From: an uncultured Candidatus Saccharibacteria bacterium
GTDB lineage: Bacteria; Patescibacteriota; Saccharimonadia; Saccharimonadales; Saccharimonadaceae
DNA length: 33,289 nt
NCBI GenBank assembly: GCA_948571325.1
Contig: CAOZKB010000002.1
Location: forward strand, 1 to 33,289
Direction of reading: 5' to 3'
This document shows positions 16,102 to 24,065 of this stretch, one piece after another. A model generated the notes under the pieces. That model saw nothing but the letters and a program-made list of their open reading frames with translations, had not been told where the DNA came from and searched no databases. Every line of letters begins with the position of its first letter. Within the stretch, counting starts at the first letter, position 1. The position numbers and the translations under genes were made by a program.

Positions 16102-16896
16102 ATGTCAAAGACAAAAAAAGGTTTCACCATCATCGAGGTAATGCTCTTCTTGGGCATTACCGGCTTGATGCTGATTGGTGTACTTGGCGGCACTTATAGC
16201 ACTATCGAACGTCAACGTTTTAGCGATTCTGTACGTTCGTATTCCGAATTCCTTCGCACCGTCTATTCTGAAGTTATTAGTCCAGAATCGTTCGGCGAAG
16301 TTGATAGCGCGGGCGTCGGCAATAACCAGTCATCTGCTGTTTACGGCAAGGTTGTCACTTTTGGCAATCCCGACGATTTTAATGACCATAATATCTATAC
16401 TGCAACTATCGTTGGCGACATTTATCCTAGCTCTGACAGTGATAATTTCATCTCTCAGCTCGGCGGAGTACGCGCCCGACTCTATTGCGGCAGTAATAGT
16501 GCGGGCAAACAAATTTCAACTACGCTCGAAGAATATACTCCACTCTGGGAAGCAAAAATCGAGAATACGAATAAATCACCCTTTGCCGGTACCTTAATTA
16601 TTGCCCGCTCGCCCGAATCTGGCACAGTACGCGCCGCCTATACAGACGAGCTCAAGCTCAATCTTCCTAATCAATGCCAGCCTACTGATAATCGCGCTAG
16701 CGTCAAATTCCAAGAATTTCTCACCGATCGTTTTAATAATCCAGCCAGTAAATTTCGCACTAGCGGCGACCTAGAATTCTGCGTTCGTTCCGCCAATAAC
16801 CGCACCGTGCGTGGTGTAAACCTCCTGCTCGAAAGTCGCAATACTTCTGCTATTACTATGACAAGCATGGATGGGGAGGATAATAAATGTCGTTAA
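16102..16896 (+). CDS. Prepilin-like protein (type IV pilus minor pilin)
   Basis: 264 residues. Class III signal: short basic leader, cleavage site KKG/FTIIEV with Gly7 at -1, Phe8 at +1 and Glu12 at +5, followed by a hydrophobic helix (about 10-32) that would pack in the pilus core. The remaining globular domain has four cysteines (for example RLYCGSN, PNQCQPT, LEFCVRS). Cleavage by PilD and assembly in the envelope are expected from the family. It overlaps the next gene by 10 nt. Minor rather than major pilin is inferred from size and clustering. Confidence 0.87.
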   Translation: MSKTKKGFTIIEVMLFLGITGLMLIGVLGGTYSTIERQRFSDSVRSYSEFLRTVYSEVISPESFGEVDSAGVGNNQSSAVYGKVVTFGNPDDFNDHNIYTATIVGDIYPSSDSDNFISQLGGVRARLYCGSNSAGKQISTTLEEYTPLWEAKIENTNKSPFAGTLIIARSPESGTVRAAYTDELKLNLPNQCQPTDNRASVKFQEFLTDRFNNPASKFRTSGDLEFCVRSANNRTVRGVNLLLESRNTSAITMTSMDGEDNKCR

Positions 16897-17693
16897 AAAC
16901 TTCACCAAAAAATAAAATTTTATATAGTACTAAGCGCGGCGATACTATCATTGAAGTTATGTTCGCTTTTGCAATTTTTTGCCTGATTGCTATCATTTCT
17001 ATTGCTATGATGAACGCAGGCGTTAGCCGCGCTGAAGGCTCGCTCGAGCTTGTTACTGCCCGTAACGAACTAAACGCCCAGGCTGAAGTGCTACGTTTTA
17101 TTCATTCTTCCTATATTTCAGAAATGACTCTTCCTCGCAAAGACCAGCTCACGCCACAAGAACAAAAAACTCAACCTTATCAACAGTATGACGCGCTGTG
17201 GAGGGTTATTGCTGAAAACGCTATTTCAGAAAGCGAACATAAAATCGAGTATCCTCTGCCCAGTTGCAAAGATGTTTATGAGGGTGGCGCTGGCAACAAC
17301 CTGCTTGCAAAGAACCATGCTTTCGTGATCAATGGTCGAGCCATTGCTAGCTCCGCTATTAATAATAGTGCCGCCGCCTACGTTAGCGCAACGTCTGGCG
17401 TAAGTGCTCAGAGATTTATTCAAGCCCCGCTTGCTGCACGCATCGTATATCAACGAGGTGGTGCCAGCTCTAACTCTACTGGCTCTGACGAGGGAATCAC
17501 AGAGGCTGACCTTTATACTCAAGTACGCTCCGTAGAAGGTATTTGGGTGGTAGCCGTCAAGGGTGGCATTAAAAACAACAATACGCCTAGTTTTTACGAC
17601 TTTTATATTCAAACTTGCTGGTACCCGCCTAACTCCACTGCACCGACGTCGCTCGACACCGTAATTCGTCTATATAATCCAGAGGGAGTTTAG
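16887..17693 (+). CDS. Prepilin-like protein with unusual Asp at +1
   Basis: 268 residues. Prepilin signal KRG/DTIIEV: Gly18 at -1, Glu23 at +5, then a hydrophobic helix to about residue 45. The residue after the cleavage site is Asp rather than the usual Phe or Met. The globular part contains two cysteines (LPSCKDV and QTCWYPP). The start codon lies inside the previous gene (10-nt overlap), so translation is coupled. Probably one subunit of the minor-pilin complex. Confidence 0.82.
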   Translation: MSLKTSPKNKILYSTKRGDTIIEVMFAFAIFCLIAIISIAMMNAGVSRAEGSLELVTARNELNAQAEVLRFIHSSYISEMTLPRKDQLTPQEQKTQPYQQYDALWRVIAENAISESEHKIEYPLPSCKDVYEGGAGNNLLAKNHAFVINGRAIASSAINNSAAAYVSATSGVSAQRFIQAPLAARIVYQRGGASSNSTGSDEGITEADLYTQVRSVEGIWVVAVKGGIKNNNTPSFYDFYIQTCWYPPNSTAPTSLDTVIRLYNPEGV

Positions 17694-17694
17694 T

Positions 17695-18744
17695 ATGCTA
17701 AAAATTAAAACCTTATTCAAATCTCTACATTCATCCAACACTAAACTTACGCAAAAAACTAAGTCCGGTTTTACCATTGTCGAGCTTACTATCACCATGG
17801 CGTTCGTCGCCGTACTACTAATCACGATTACTATTGTTACGATTAATATTTCCTCGATTTACCAAAAAGGCCTTACCCTCAAAGCCGTTAATAGCGTTGG
17901 GCGTTCACTAGTTGATGAGCTTACTATGGCAATTAACTCTGCCCCTTCCGTTGACACGCGTAGTCTTTGCAAAGGATTCCTCTCCGACGATACTGAAGTC
18001 AACGAATGTATTAAACAAAATGCCATGCTTTATATCTTTCAGGACAACGGTCCAGCAGACTATGGTGTATCAAACTCTGATTACGACAATACTGAAAATC
18101 TTCAGTACAACGGTATCTTCTGTACTGGGCGTTATTCCTACTTTTGGAATACCTATTATGGTGATGAAGCAGGCAAAACTATCTCGGTTCGATATCGTAA
18201 TGAAAGCGGGGGTGAAGAGACTCTCACTCGTGAATCTGGCAACGATATTCCGTTCCGTCTAGTCCGCTTCGAGGACCGTAATTATCGTCTTTGCTCCGCT
18301 ACTCTTGAGAGTGGTAAATATAAAACAAAATTCTCCAGTTTCAGCGAAGGCAACCCAATCGATATGACAAATCTTGCCAATACTCCGGGCGACACTGCTA
18401 CTCACCCATACCCAGTTGCTAAGCCAGAAGAAGGCTTGCTCGATGCATTCGATCTTGACTTAATGCTTTATAACCTTAACATCTTCCCAATTAGCCAAGA
18501 TTCCGTTACCTTACGCACTTTTATGACCGGCACTTTTGTTCTTGGTACTTTGCGCGGCAGCGTCGACATCACACGTTCGGGTGATTATTGTCAAGAAGAC
18601 ATTCTTCCAGGAGCCACGGATCACAACGGTACTGAAGACGGTTATGCTGGTAGTTCGGGTAATATCTTCGATACCGGCGCAGAGTTTAATTATTGTGCAA
18701 TTAATAAATTTAATTTCGCCACACGAACGGCAGGAGCAAAATAA
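17695..18744 (+). CDS. Prepilin-like protein (minor pilin)
   Basis: 349 residues. Prepilin signal KSG/FTIVEL with Gly25 at -1 and Glu30 at +5, then the hydrophobic helix TITMAFVAVLLITITIVTI. The leader of 25 residues is long and basic. The globular part has several cysteines. It starts one base after the previous stop (TAG then T ATG) with GGGAG as SD, and its stop overlaps the next start (TAATG). Likely PilW/PilV-like in role; exact counterpart not assignable by eye. Confidence 0.85.
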   Translation: MLKIKTLFKSLHSSNTKLTQKTKSGFTIVELTITMAFVAVLLITITIVTINISSIYQKGLTLKAVNSVGRSLVDELTMAINSAPSVDTRSLCKGFLSDDTEVNECIKQNAMLYIFQDNGPADYGVSNSDYDNTENLQYNGIFCTGRYSYFWNTYYGDEAGKTISVRYRNESGGEETLTRESGNDIPFRLVRFEDRNYRLCSATLESGKYKTKFSSFSEGNPIDMTNLANTPGDTATHPYPVAKPEEGLLDAFDLDLMLYNLNIFPISQDSVTLRTFMTGTFVLGTLRGSVDITRSGDYCQEDILPGATDHNGTEDGYAGSSGNIFDTGAEFNYCAINKFNFATRTAGAK

Positions 18745-19955
18745 TGCAAAAATTATCATCACTTCTATCCAACAATAAAAAAGGCGCCGCCTCCCTCTAT
18801 GTTGTAATCTTTACAACGATTCTCTTCGGCGTCATCACACTCAGCTTTATTCGCATCATTCTTTCTGAATCGCGCCAGAGCAGCAATGACGATCTTTCGC
18901 AGTCGGCCTACGACGCTGCGCTAGCCGGTGTTGAAGATGCCAAAATCGCGGTCAATCAATATTATAAGTGTCTAAATAGTAGCGACTCCAGTTGCAATCA
19001 GTACCGCGGCAAGACGCCTTTCGGTGGCGATTGCAATCATAGTAATCTTCTAAGTTTTCTTGGTCGTGACACTGGCTCAGACTCCGAAGTAAAAGTTCAA
19101 GAAAGCTCCAGCAATAACTCCGATCAAGCTTACACCTGCGTGCTTTTGAGCGACGAGACTGCTGATTATCGCGCCACGCTCACTTCGGATACTCGTACGA
19201 AGGTTGTGCCGCTCGGTGTACGTCGCGGCTCTAACGGAAACTACGTCAATAGTAACCTCAACGAAGCTAAATCTATTAAATTTAGCTGGTACTCCGACCT
19301 CAATGGTACCAAAATGAAAAACATTGATAATCATAATGGATTGTTTAGCAAGAAAAACAGCGCTACCGTTCCGCCCGTTGTATCGTTGACTCTCATTAAA
19401 GCTCACGGAGAAATCAAACTGCAGAATCTCAATACCGACGACAACGGTAGTGATTATAGCACAATGATACTGTTGCCTACTGATCCAAGCAAGGAGGGCT
19501 CAACGGATACTATTACGAACGATCAAATCACTGCTGCTGGTAACGCCAGTAGTAAGAACTCTCCTTTTCAAATCAAGTGCCAATCCGGCGGCGACTTTGC
19601 CTGTGAGGTAACACTTTCTGGTCTTAGTTTTAATGCTGATGACAGTGCTTTCCTCGTTATTTCGCTGCCTTATGGCGATGAATATACTGATTTTAAAGTT
19701 GCCCTCAAAAATGGCAGCGGGGAAGATATGCCTTTCAAAGGCGTCCAAGTTAGCGTCGATTCTACTGGTCGCACCAATCAACTCATCCGTCGCGTCGAAA
19801 CCCGCCTCGACCCCGCCGATCTCTTCTTCCCGTATCCGCAATATGAGCTTGACTTCGACGGCAGCCCAGACGAAGAGGCGATTCGCAAAAAATTCTGGAT
19901 CACTAATAACTGTTGGACTGATAGCGGTAGTTGCAATAACAACGGGCAACTCTAA
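18744..19955 (+). CDS. PilX-like pilus assembly protein
   Basis: 403 residues. The N-terminus NNKKG/AASLYVVIFTTILFGVITLSFI resembles PilX and GspK-type pseudopilins: a basic leader, small residue at +1, no Glu at +5, and a long hydrophobic helix (about 17-38). The sequence SQSAYDAALAGVEDAKIAV follows, the AeaG-like stretch typical of PilX N-terminal regions. The globular part is Ser/Asn-rich with eight or more cysteines. Lack of Glu+5 is characteristic of tip-most pseudopilins. Last gene of the operon, ended by a bidirectional terminator; it starts on the previous stop (TAATG). Confidence 0.8.
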   Translation: MQKLSSLLSNNKKGAASLYVVIFTTILFGVITLSFIRIILSESRQSSNDDLSQSAYDAALAGVEDAKIAVNQYYKCLNSSDSSCNQYRGKTPFGGDCNHSNLLSFLGRDTGSDSEVKVQESSSNNSDQAYTCVLLSDETADYRATLTSDTRTKVVPLGVRRGSNGNYVNSNLNEAKSIKFSWYSDLNGTKMKNIDNHNGLFSKKNSATVPPVVSLTLIKAHGEIKLQNLNTDDNGSDYSTMILLPTDPSKEGSTDTITNDQITAAGNASSKNSPFQIKCQSGGDFACEVTLSGLSFNADDSAFLVISLPYGDEYTDFKVALKNGSGEDMPFKGVQVSVDSTGRTNQLIRRVETRLDPADLFFPYPQYELDFDGSPDEEAIRKKFWITNNCWTDSGSCNNNGQL

Positions 19956-19977
19956 AATCAACCTTAAGATCCTACAA

Positions 19978-20010
19978 AAAATCCGCCAGCTAAAACTGGC
20001 GGATTTTCTA
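19978..20010. terminator. Bidirectional terminator between pilX-like gene and rubrerythrin
   Basis: Twelve-base-pair perfect stem AAAATCCGCCAG (19978-19989) with CTGGCGGATTTT (19996-20007), loop CTAAAA. A-rich and T-rich flanks serve both convergent units. Confidence 0.92.
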
Positions 20011-20024
20011 TAAGGAGCTAATCT

Positions 20025-20582
20025 TTACTCACTCAAATAGTCTTCGCACTCAACCTCGAAATACGCCTGCGGATGTGCGCAAACTGGGCAAATCTCTGGC
20101 GCTTCTTTGCCAGTGTAAATGTAGCCACAGTTACGGCATTTCCAAACTGTTACTTCCGCATTTTTGAACACCACGTCGTGCTCAATGTTCTCGCGGAAAC
20201 GCAAATAACGCGCCTCGTGGGCTTTTTCGATGGTGCCAACTTGGTCAAACTTCGCTGCGATTTCTTCGTAGCCTTCCTCGCGTGCTTCAGCGGCAAATTG
20301 TTTGTACATGTCGGTCCACTCAAAATTCTCACCCTCAGCCGCCAAGCCTAGATTAGTCTTTGTATCAGCTACTTCACCACCATTCAGTAGTTTGTACCAC
20401 ATTTTAGCGTGTTCTTTTTCGTTGTGTGAAGTCTCATCAAACACCGCTGAAATCTGCTCGTAGCCATCTTTCTTAGCGCGCGAGGAAAAATATTGGTATT
20501 TAATCGCCGCCTGCGACTCGCCCGCAAAGGCTGCCTGCAAATTCTTCCAAGTTTTTGAATCTTTTTCTAGCTGTTTTGCCAT
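20025..20582 (-). CDS. rbr: Rubrerythrin
   Basis: 185 residues. An N-terminal ferritin-like four-helix domain carries the diiron ligands (AGESQAAIKYQ, HNEKEHAKMW, EAREEGYEEIA, EKAHEARY). A C-terminal rubredoxin-like domain has two CxxC knuckles (CRNCGY and CPVCAHP). Rubrerythrin reduces hydrogen peroxide in the cytoplasm using electrons passed through the rubredoxin centre. The start MAKQLEK is chosen because GAGGAG lies just before it; the frame extends 13 codons further but that stretch is promoter sequence. Upstream are a proximal -10 box and a distal promoter with RNA element B, so expression may be controlled through the leader. Confidence 0.95.
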   Translation of the reverse strand: MAKQLEKDSKTWKNLQAAFAGESQAAIKYQYFSSRAKKDGYEQISAVFDETSHNEKEHAKMWYKLLNGGEVADTKTNLGLAAEGENFEWTDMYKQFAAEAREEGYEEIAAKFDQVGTIEKAHEARYLRFRENIEHDVVFKNAEVTVWKCRNCGYIYTGKEAPEICPVCAHPQAYFEVECEDYLSE

Positions 20583-20609
20583 AAAACTCCTCTCTTTATA
20601 TTCTCCATA

Positions 20610-20618
20610 ATTATAGCA
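20610..20618 (-). promoter_or_regulatory. Proximal promoter of rubrerythrin
   Basis: Minus strand TGC-TATAAT, expected start near 20603, leader of about 21 nt containing GAGAGGAG. Confidence 0.75.
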
Positions 20619-20644
20619 CATTGGACCATATTTTGCCGTTATTC

Positions 20645-20697
20645 ATCCATGAATTGCTTTATGCGTCCCACCAAAATCCTAACCCTTCGCAGAGCCT
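20645..20697 (-). ncRNA. Structured RNA element, copy B (leader or small RNA)
   Basis: The transcript predicted from the distal promoter starts at 20697. From its second base it carries H1, GGCTCT-GCGA-AGGGTT, followed by TAGGATTTTGG. This is the same element as copy A, at the same +2 position. The four H1 substitutions keep every pair (A-U to G-U, G-C to G-U, U-G to C-G, C-G to U-G). Downstream sequence differs from copy A: it has a small ATTCA/TGAAT hairpin instead of H2. It lies between ruvB and rubrerythrin, reading toward the latter. The 3' end given is approximate. Confidence 0.55.
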
Positions 20698-20703
20698 ATT
20701 CTC

Positions 20704-20732
20704 ATTCTAGCATACCATAAGCTTTTTGTCAA
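20704..20732 (-). promoter_or_regulatory. Consensus distal promoter of RNA element B
   Basis: Minus strand: perfect TTGACA (20732-20727), 17-bp spacer ending TGC, -10 TAGAAT (20709-20704). It begins 3 bp after the ruvB stop. Confidence 0.8.
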
Positions 20733-20734
20733 TA

Positions 20735-21841
20735 CTAATTTGCTATTTTTGCTAAACCATCCAAATGTTTTTTTGCCTTTTGGGTAACAGCTCGTCCACG
20801 CGGGGTTCGCTCAATTAGTCCTAATTGCAATAGGTATGGTTCATAATAATCCTCAATCGTTGAGGCTTCATCGCCCGTTAACGCCGCAATAGTATTTAAT
20901 CCTACTGGACGATCACCGTAATTTTCTAGCATCAATTCTAGCATATTTCGATCTGCCGGATCCAAACCTAAATCATCAATCTCCATTAGGTCTAAAGCCC
21001 CACGTGCTAGCTCCACGTCAATGTAGCCGTTGCCGTGCACGTCGGCATAATCACGCACGCGCTTAGCCAGCCGATTCGCAATTCGGGGGGTGAGGCGCGA
21101 CCGTTTTGCTAGTAAATTCGTCGCCTCGGGCGCAATTTCCGTGCCTAGCAGTCTAGCCGTGCGGGTAATAATTTTCTCAATCTCGGGGATTTTATAATAT
21201 TCGAGGCGATGGATCAACCCAAAACGGTCGCGCAGCGGGCCGGCGAGCGAGCCGGTCCTTGTCGTTGCCCCCACCACCGTAAATTTCGGCAAGTCCAGCC
21301 GGACCGACCTCGCCGCCGGCCCTTTCCCAATCACAATATCCAGTTGGTAATCTTCCATGGCTGAATATAGAATTTCTTCTACTGCCCTCCGCAAGCGGTG
21401 AATTTCATCAATAAACAGCACGTCTCCATTTTGCAAATTTGTCAAAATTGATGCTAAATCTCCAGCTCGCTCGATTGCTGGTCCGCTCGTCACCCGCAAA
21501 CTCGCGCCCAACTCATGAGCAATAATATTAGCCATAGTCGTTTTGCCGAGTCCTGGCGGCCCATATAATAATATATGGTCCAGCGTCGTGCCGTCATCGC
21601 GCTTCTTTACCGCATCAATCGCTAACTTCAAATTGCTCTTTAGTCGCTCCTGCCCAATATAATCCGCAAAAGTCGTCGGCCGAAGCGAAACTTCATCCAC
21701 CTGCTCAGCCATATTCTGCTCACTTACTGTTGAGTCTACCAATCGTTCCTTCTTTGTCGCTCCAGCTGCCTCAGTCTCTTCAACCACCCCCTTCGCGCCA
21801 GCCAGTTTTTCTTCCGCCTCCGTACTTCTCTGAATTCCCAT
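20735..21841 (-). CDS. ruvB: Holliday junction branch migration ATPase RuvB
   Basis: 368 residues, about 30 more than usual. The canonical core begins near 52 ([12 protein letters not shown]). Walker A GPPGLGKT is at 94-101, Walker [10 protein letters not shown] near 142-150, and the sensor/Arg-finger region reads [19 protein letters not shown]. The C-terminal winged helix follows ([36 protein letters not shown]). RuvB hexamers drive branch migration with RuvA. The extra 45 N-terminal residues are Glu/Ala/Lys-rich and low-complexity; they are probably translated, because the leaderless promoter points to this start. RTP replaces GTP in the usual RSRGTPRIANR motif only at the Gly (here [11 protein letters not shown]). 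Confidence 0.96.
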   Translation of the reverse strand: MGIQRSTEAEEKLAGAKGVVEETEAAGATKKERLVDSTVSEQNMAEQVDEVSLRPTTFADYIGQERLKSNLKLAIDAVKKRDDGTTLDHILLYGPPGLGKTTMANIIAHELGASLRVTSGPAIERAGDLASILTNLQNGDVLFIDEIHRLRRAVEEILYSAMEDYQLDIVIGKGPAARSVRLDLPKFTVVGATTRTGSLAGPLRDRFGLIHRLEYYKIPEIEKIITRTARLLGTEIAPEATNLLAKRSRLTPRIANRLAKRVRDYADVHGNGYIDVELARGALDLMEIDDLGLDPADRNMLELMLENYGDRPVGLNTIAALTGDEASTIEDYYEPYLLQLGLIERTPRGRAVTQKAKKHLDGLAKIAN

Positions 21842-21848
21842 ACTCTCA

Positions 21849-21857
21849 ATTATACCA
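21849..21857 (-). promoter_or_regulatory. Leaderless-type promoter of ruvB
   Basis: Minus strand TGG-TATAAT ending 8 nt before the ATG at 21841; no SD. Confidence 0.7.
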
Positions 21858-22011
21858 CACCTATCAATCTCAAATCATTAACGCCGACCTTGCACTTTTC
21901 TGCCGCTAGTGCTAAAATTCAAAAAGAGTTTCAAGCTCCGGAATTTTAAATAATAAATGAGTTTTTAAGAAGGTCCCAAGCCTCTAACTAAAAACTGTCA
22001 TTCAAAGTAAT

Positions 22012-22017
22012 TACAAT
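22012..22017 (+). promoter_or_regulatory. Candidate -10 box of the cation antiporter gene
   Basis: TACAAT ending 9 nt before the ATG at 22026; no SD and no clear -35. Confidence 0.45.
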
Positions 22018-22025
22018 AATATATT

Positions 22026-22991
22026 ATGAATATCATCCTTAGCATCATTCTGCTCGCCGTCGGCTTTGTCTTACTTATCAAAGGCGCCGATATTTTTGTG
22101 GATGGCGCTTCCAGCACCGCAGAGAACTTCAAAATTTCCAAAATGCTCATCGGCCTCACCATCGTTGCCTTTGGTACTAGCGCACCCGAGTTTGCCGTGT
22201 CAATTTCGGCTTTCGCCTCCGGTAATACCGATATGGTACTCGGTAATGTTATTGGCAGCTGTATCTTGAACATCTTATTGATTCTTGGCGTCGCCGCGAT
22301 TATTCGACCTATTAAAATCAAAGATAATACCGTCAAAAAAGAACTTCCGCTTTGTCTCCTGATCGCCACTTTACTCGCCGTGCTTTTCCTCGACGAAGTT
22401 TTTGCTGGCGCTCAAGAGAATCAAATCACTCGTTCTGACGGCATCGTTATTTTGCTCTTCTTTAGCGTTTTTCTGTACTATCTTTTCAGTCTTACTAAAC
22501 GCAAACAATCAAAACAGGAAGAGGAAAATTCTAAACCAAAATTTACGCTTGGCAAATCTCTGCTTTTTGTCGTAATTGGTCTTGTTGGTATTATCATTGG
22601 TAGTGAGTTAGTGGTTAATAGCGCCTCAAATATTGCTACGGTGCTAGGCTGGAGCGAACGTTTAATTTCGCTTACTATTATTGCTTTTGGTACTTCTTTG
22701 CCCGAACTGATTACTACGATTGTCGCCTCTCGTAAAGACGAGCAGGATTTAGTCGTTGGCAATATTATCGGTAGCAACATTTTTAACATCTGCATCGTGC
22801 TCGGTGTACCAGTAGTGATTTTTGGTGGGCTCGCGCCAGTCAGTTTTCAGCTCCTTGATATTATCATGTTGGTTGCCTCCGCCGCGCTTCTCTTCCTCTT
22901 CGCCGTAGGAGGTCACAAGGTCGACCGTCGCGGGGGGATCCTAATGCTTGTAGTCTTCGCGATTTACTACGGTGCGGTATTTATAATGTAA
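22026..22991 (+). CDS. CaCA-family Na+/Ca2+ (or K+/H+) antiporter, YrbG-like
   Basis: 321 residues, about 10 TM helices in two homologous halves of opposite orientation. The alpha-repeat signatures are at 50-55 (GTSAPEF) and about 221-227 (GTSLPEL), each followed by a GNxxGSxxxN helix (GNVIGSCILNI and GNIIGSNIFNI). These are the ion-binding repeats of the Ca2+:cation antiporter superfamily. A basic/acidic loop (TKRKQSKQEEENSKPK) separates the halves. It sits in the cytoplasmic membrane. The exact ion is not determinable from sequence. Single-gene unit. Confidence 0.9.
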   Translation: MNIILSIILLAVGFVLLIKGADIFVDGASSTAENFKISKMLIGLTIVAFGTSAPEFAVSISAFASGNTDMVLGNVIGSCILNILLILGVAAIIRPIKIKDNTVKKELPLCLLIATLLAVLFLDEVFAGAQENQITRSDGIVILLFFSVFLYYLFSLTKRKQSKQEEENSKPKFTLGKSLLFVVIGLVGIIIGSELVVNSASNIATVLGWSERLISLTIIAFGTSLPELITTIVASRKDEQDLVVGNIIGSNIFNICIVLGVPVVIFGGLAPVSFQLLDIIMLVASAALLFLFAVGGHKVDRRGGILMLVVFAIYYGAVFIM

Positions 22992-23027
22992 TTTGTACCT
23001 TCCTCTTGCTTTTAACCTTAAATCATT

Positions 23028-23033
23028 TATAAT
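23028..23033 (+). promoter_or_regulatory. Leaderless-type promoter of the agmatine operon
   Basis: TATAAT with its last base 7 nt before the ATG at 23040; no SD. Confidence 0.75.
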
Positions 23034-23039
23034 GAAGTT

Positions 23040-24065
23040 ATGTATAACCCTTATGTTTTAGATCACAAAACCCCCACCACAAAAGATTTTCTCGACACTA
23101 CGGTGTTTGACCAGTCAGAAATTCTCGACATGATTAAAGTTTCTACCACCGTACGCGAGTTTATTAAATCTGGCGGTACGCTTGAAACCTTGTTTCACAA
23201 AAATCTTGCGATGCTTTTTGAACAGAAGTCCACTCGCACTCGCGTTTCTTTTGAGGTTGGTATGGAACAACTCGGTGGTCATGCCCTCAATCTCGCGCCT
23301 GGTGCTATTCAACTTGGCGCACACGAAACTATTGGTGACACCGCAAAAGTCCTCTCGCGTATGTGTGATATCATTATGGCTCGCGTCAATCATCACGAAA
23401 GCATTATGGCGCTCGCAGCTGAATCTACTGTGCCAGTAATTAATGGCATGTCTGATTATAATCACCCTACTCAAGAACTGGGCGATATTATTACTATTCT
23501 CGATCATCTCCCGGAAGGTAAACCTTGGAATGAAACTAAGATTGTTTTCGTTGGTGACTGTACTCAAGTTTGCGCTTCGCTCATGATGATTACTACCAAA
23601 ATGGGTATGAATTTCATCCAATACGGTCCACCGTCCAAATGGCTCGGTGATGATTTTCTTAAAATTGGTCGTGCTAATAATCAACTTTACGGCGGTAGCG
23701 TACATGTGACGGATAACCCTGCTTATCTCGAAGGTGCTGATTTTATTTATACCGATGTCTGGTATGGTCTTTATGATAAAGAAACCCCCAAAGAAGTTTA
23801 CATGCGCGAGTTTTATCCTACCTACCAAGTCAATGCCGAACTTATGGCTGCAACAGGTAATCCTAATGCTAAATTTATGCACTGCTTACCAGCTAATCGT
23901 AACGAGGAGGTCACCGACGACGTCCTAGACGGGCCAAATTCTATTGCTTGGGACCAGGCCGAAAACCGCCTCACCGCTCAGCGTGGAATCTTGCTATATT
24001 TTAGTAAAGTAGCTCAAGAAGCACTTGATACGATTAAAAGGCAGAAGGAGGACAAACATGCCTGA
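23040..24065 (+). CDS. ptcA: Putrescine carbamoyltransferase (agmatine deiminase pathway)
   Basis: 341 residues. Carbamoyl-phosphate site STRTR (64-68) and HPTQ (142-145), and HCLPA (281-285), are those of the ornithine/putrescine carbamoyltransferase family. In the amino-acid substrate loop it has TDVWYGLYD (238-246), the form I know from Enterococcus putrescine carbamoyltransferase, instead of the TDVWxSMG of ornithine enzymes. IQLGAHETI and VINGMSDYNHPTQELGD also match that enzyme. Catabolically it converts N-carbamoylputrescine and phosphate to putrescine and carbamoyl phosphate. First gene of the operon, overlapping the antiporter by 8 nt. Ornithine activity is the alternative, less likely given the neighbours. 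Its C-terminal tail is shorter than the enterococcal enzyme's. Confidence 0.9.
   Translation: MYNPYVLDHKTPTTKDFLDTTVFDQSEILDMIKVSTTVREFIKSGGTLETLFHKNLAMLFEQKSTRTRVSFEVGMEQLGGHALNLAPGAIQLGAHETIGDTAKVLSRMCDIIMARVNHHESIMALAAESTVPVINGMSDYNHPTQELGDIITILDHLPEGKPWNETKIVFVGDCTQVCASLMMITTKMGMNFIQYGPPSKWLGDDFLKIGRANNQLYGGSVHVTDNPAYLEGADFIYTDVWYGLYDKETPKEVYMREFYPTYQVNAELMAATGNPNAKFMHCLPANRNEEVTDDVLDGPNSIAWDQAENRLTAQRGILLYFSKVAQEALDTIKRQKEDKHA

Noticed and set aside
20583-20621. Upstream in-frame ATG giving rubrerythrin 13 extra residues (MCYNYGEYKERSF)
   Set aside because: That stretch is the proximal promoter and SD region, and the downstream ATG has the SD.
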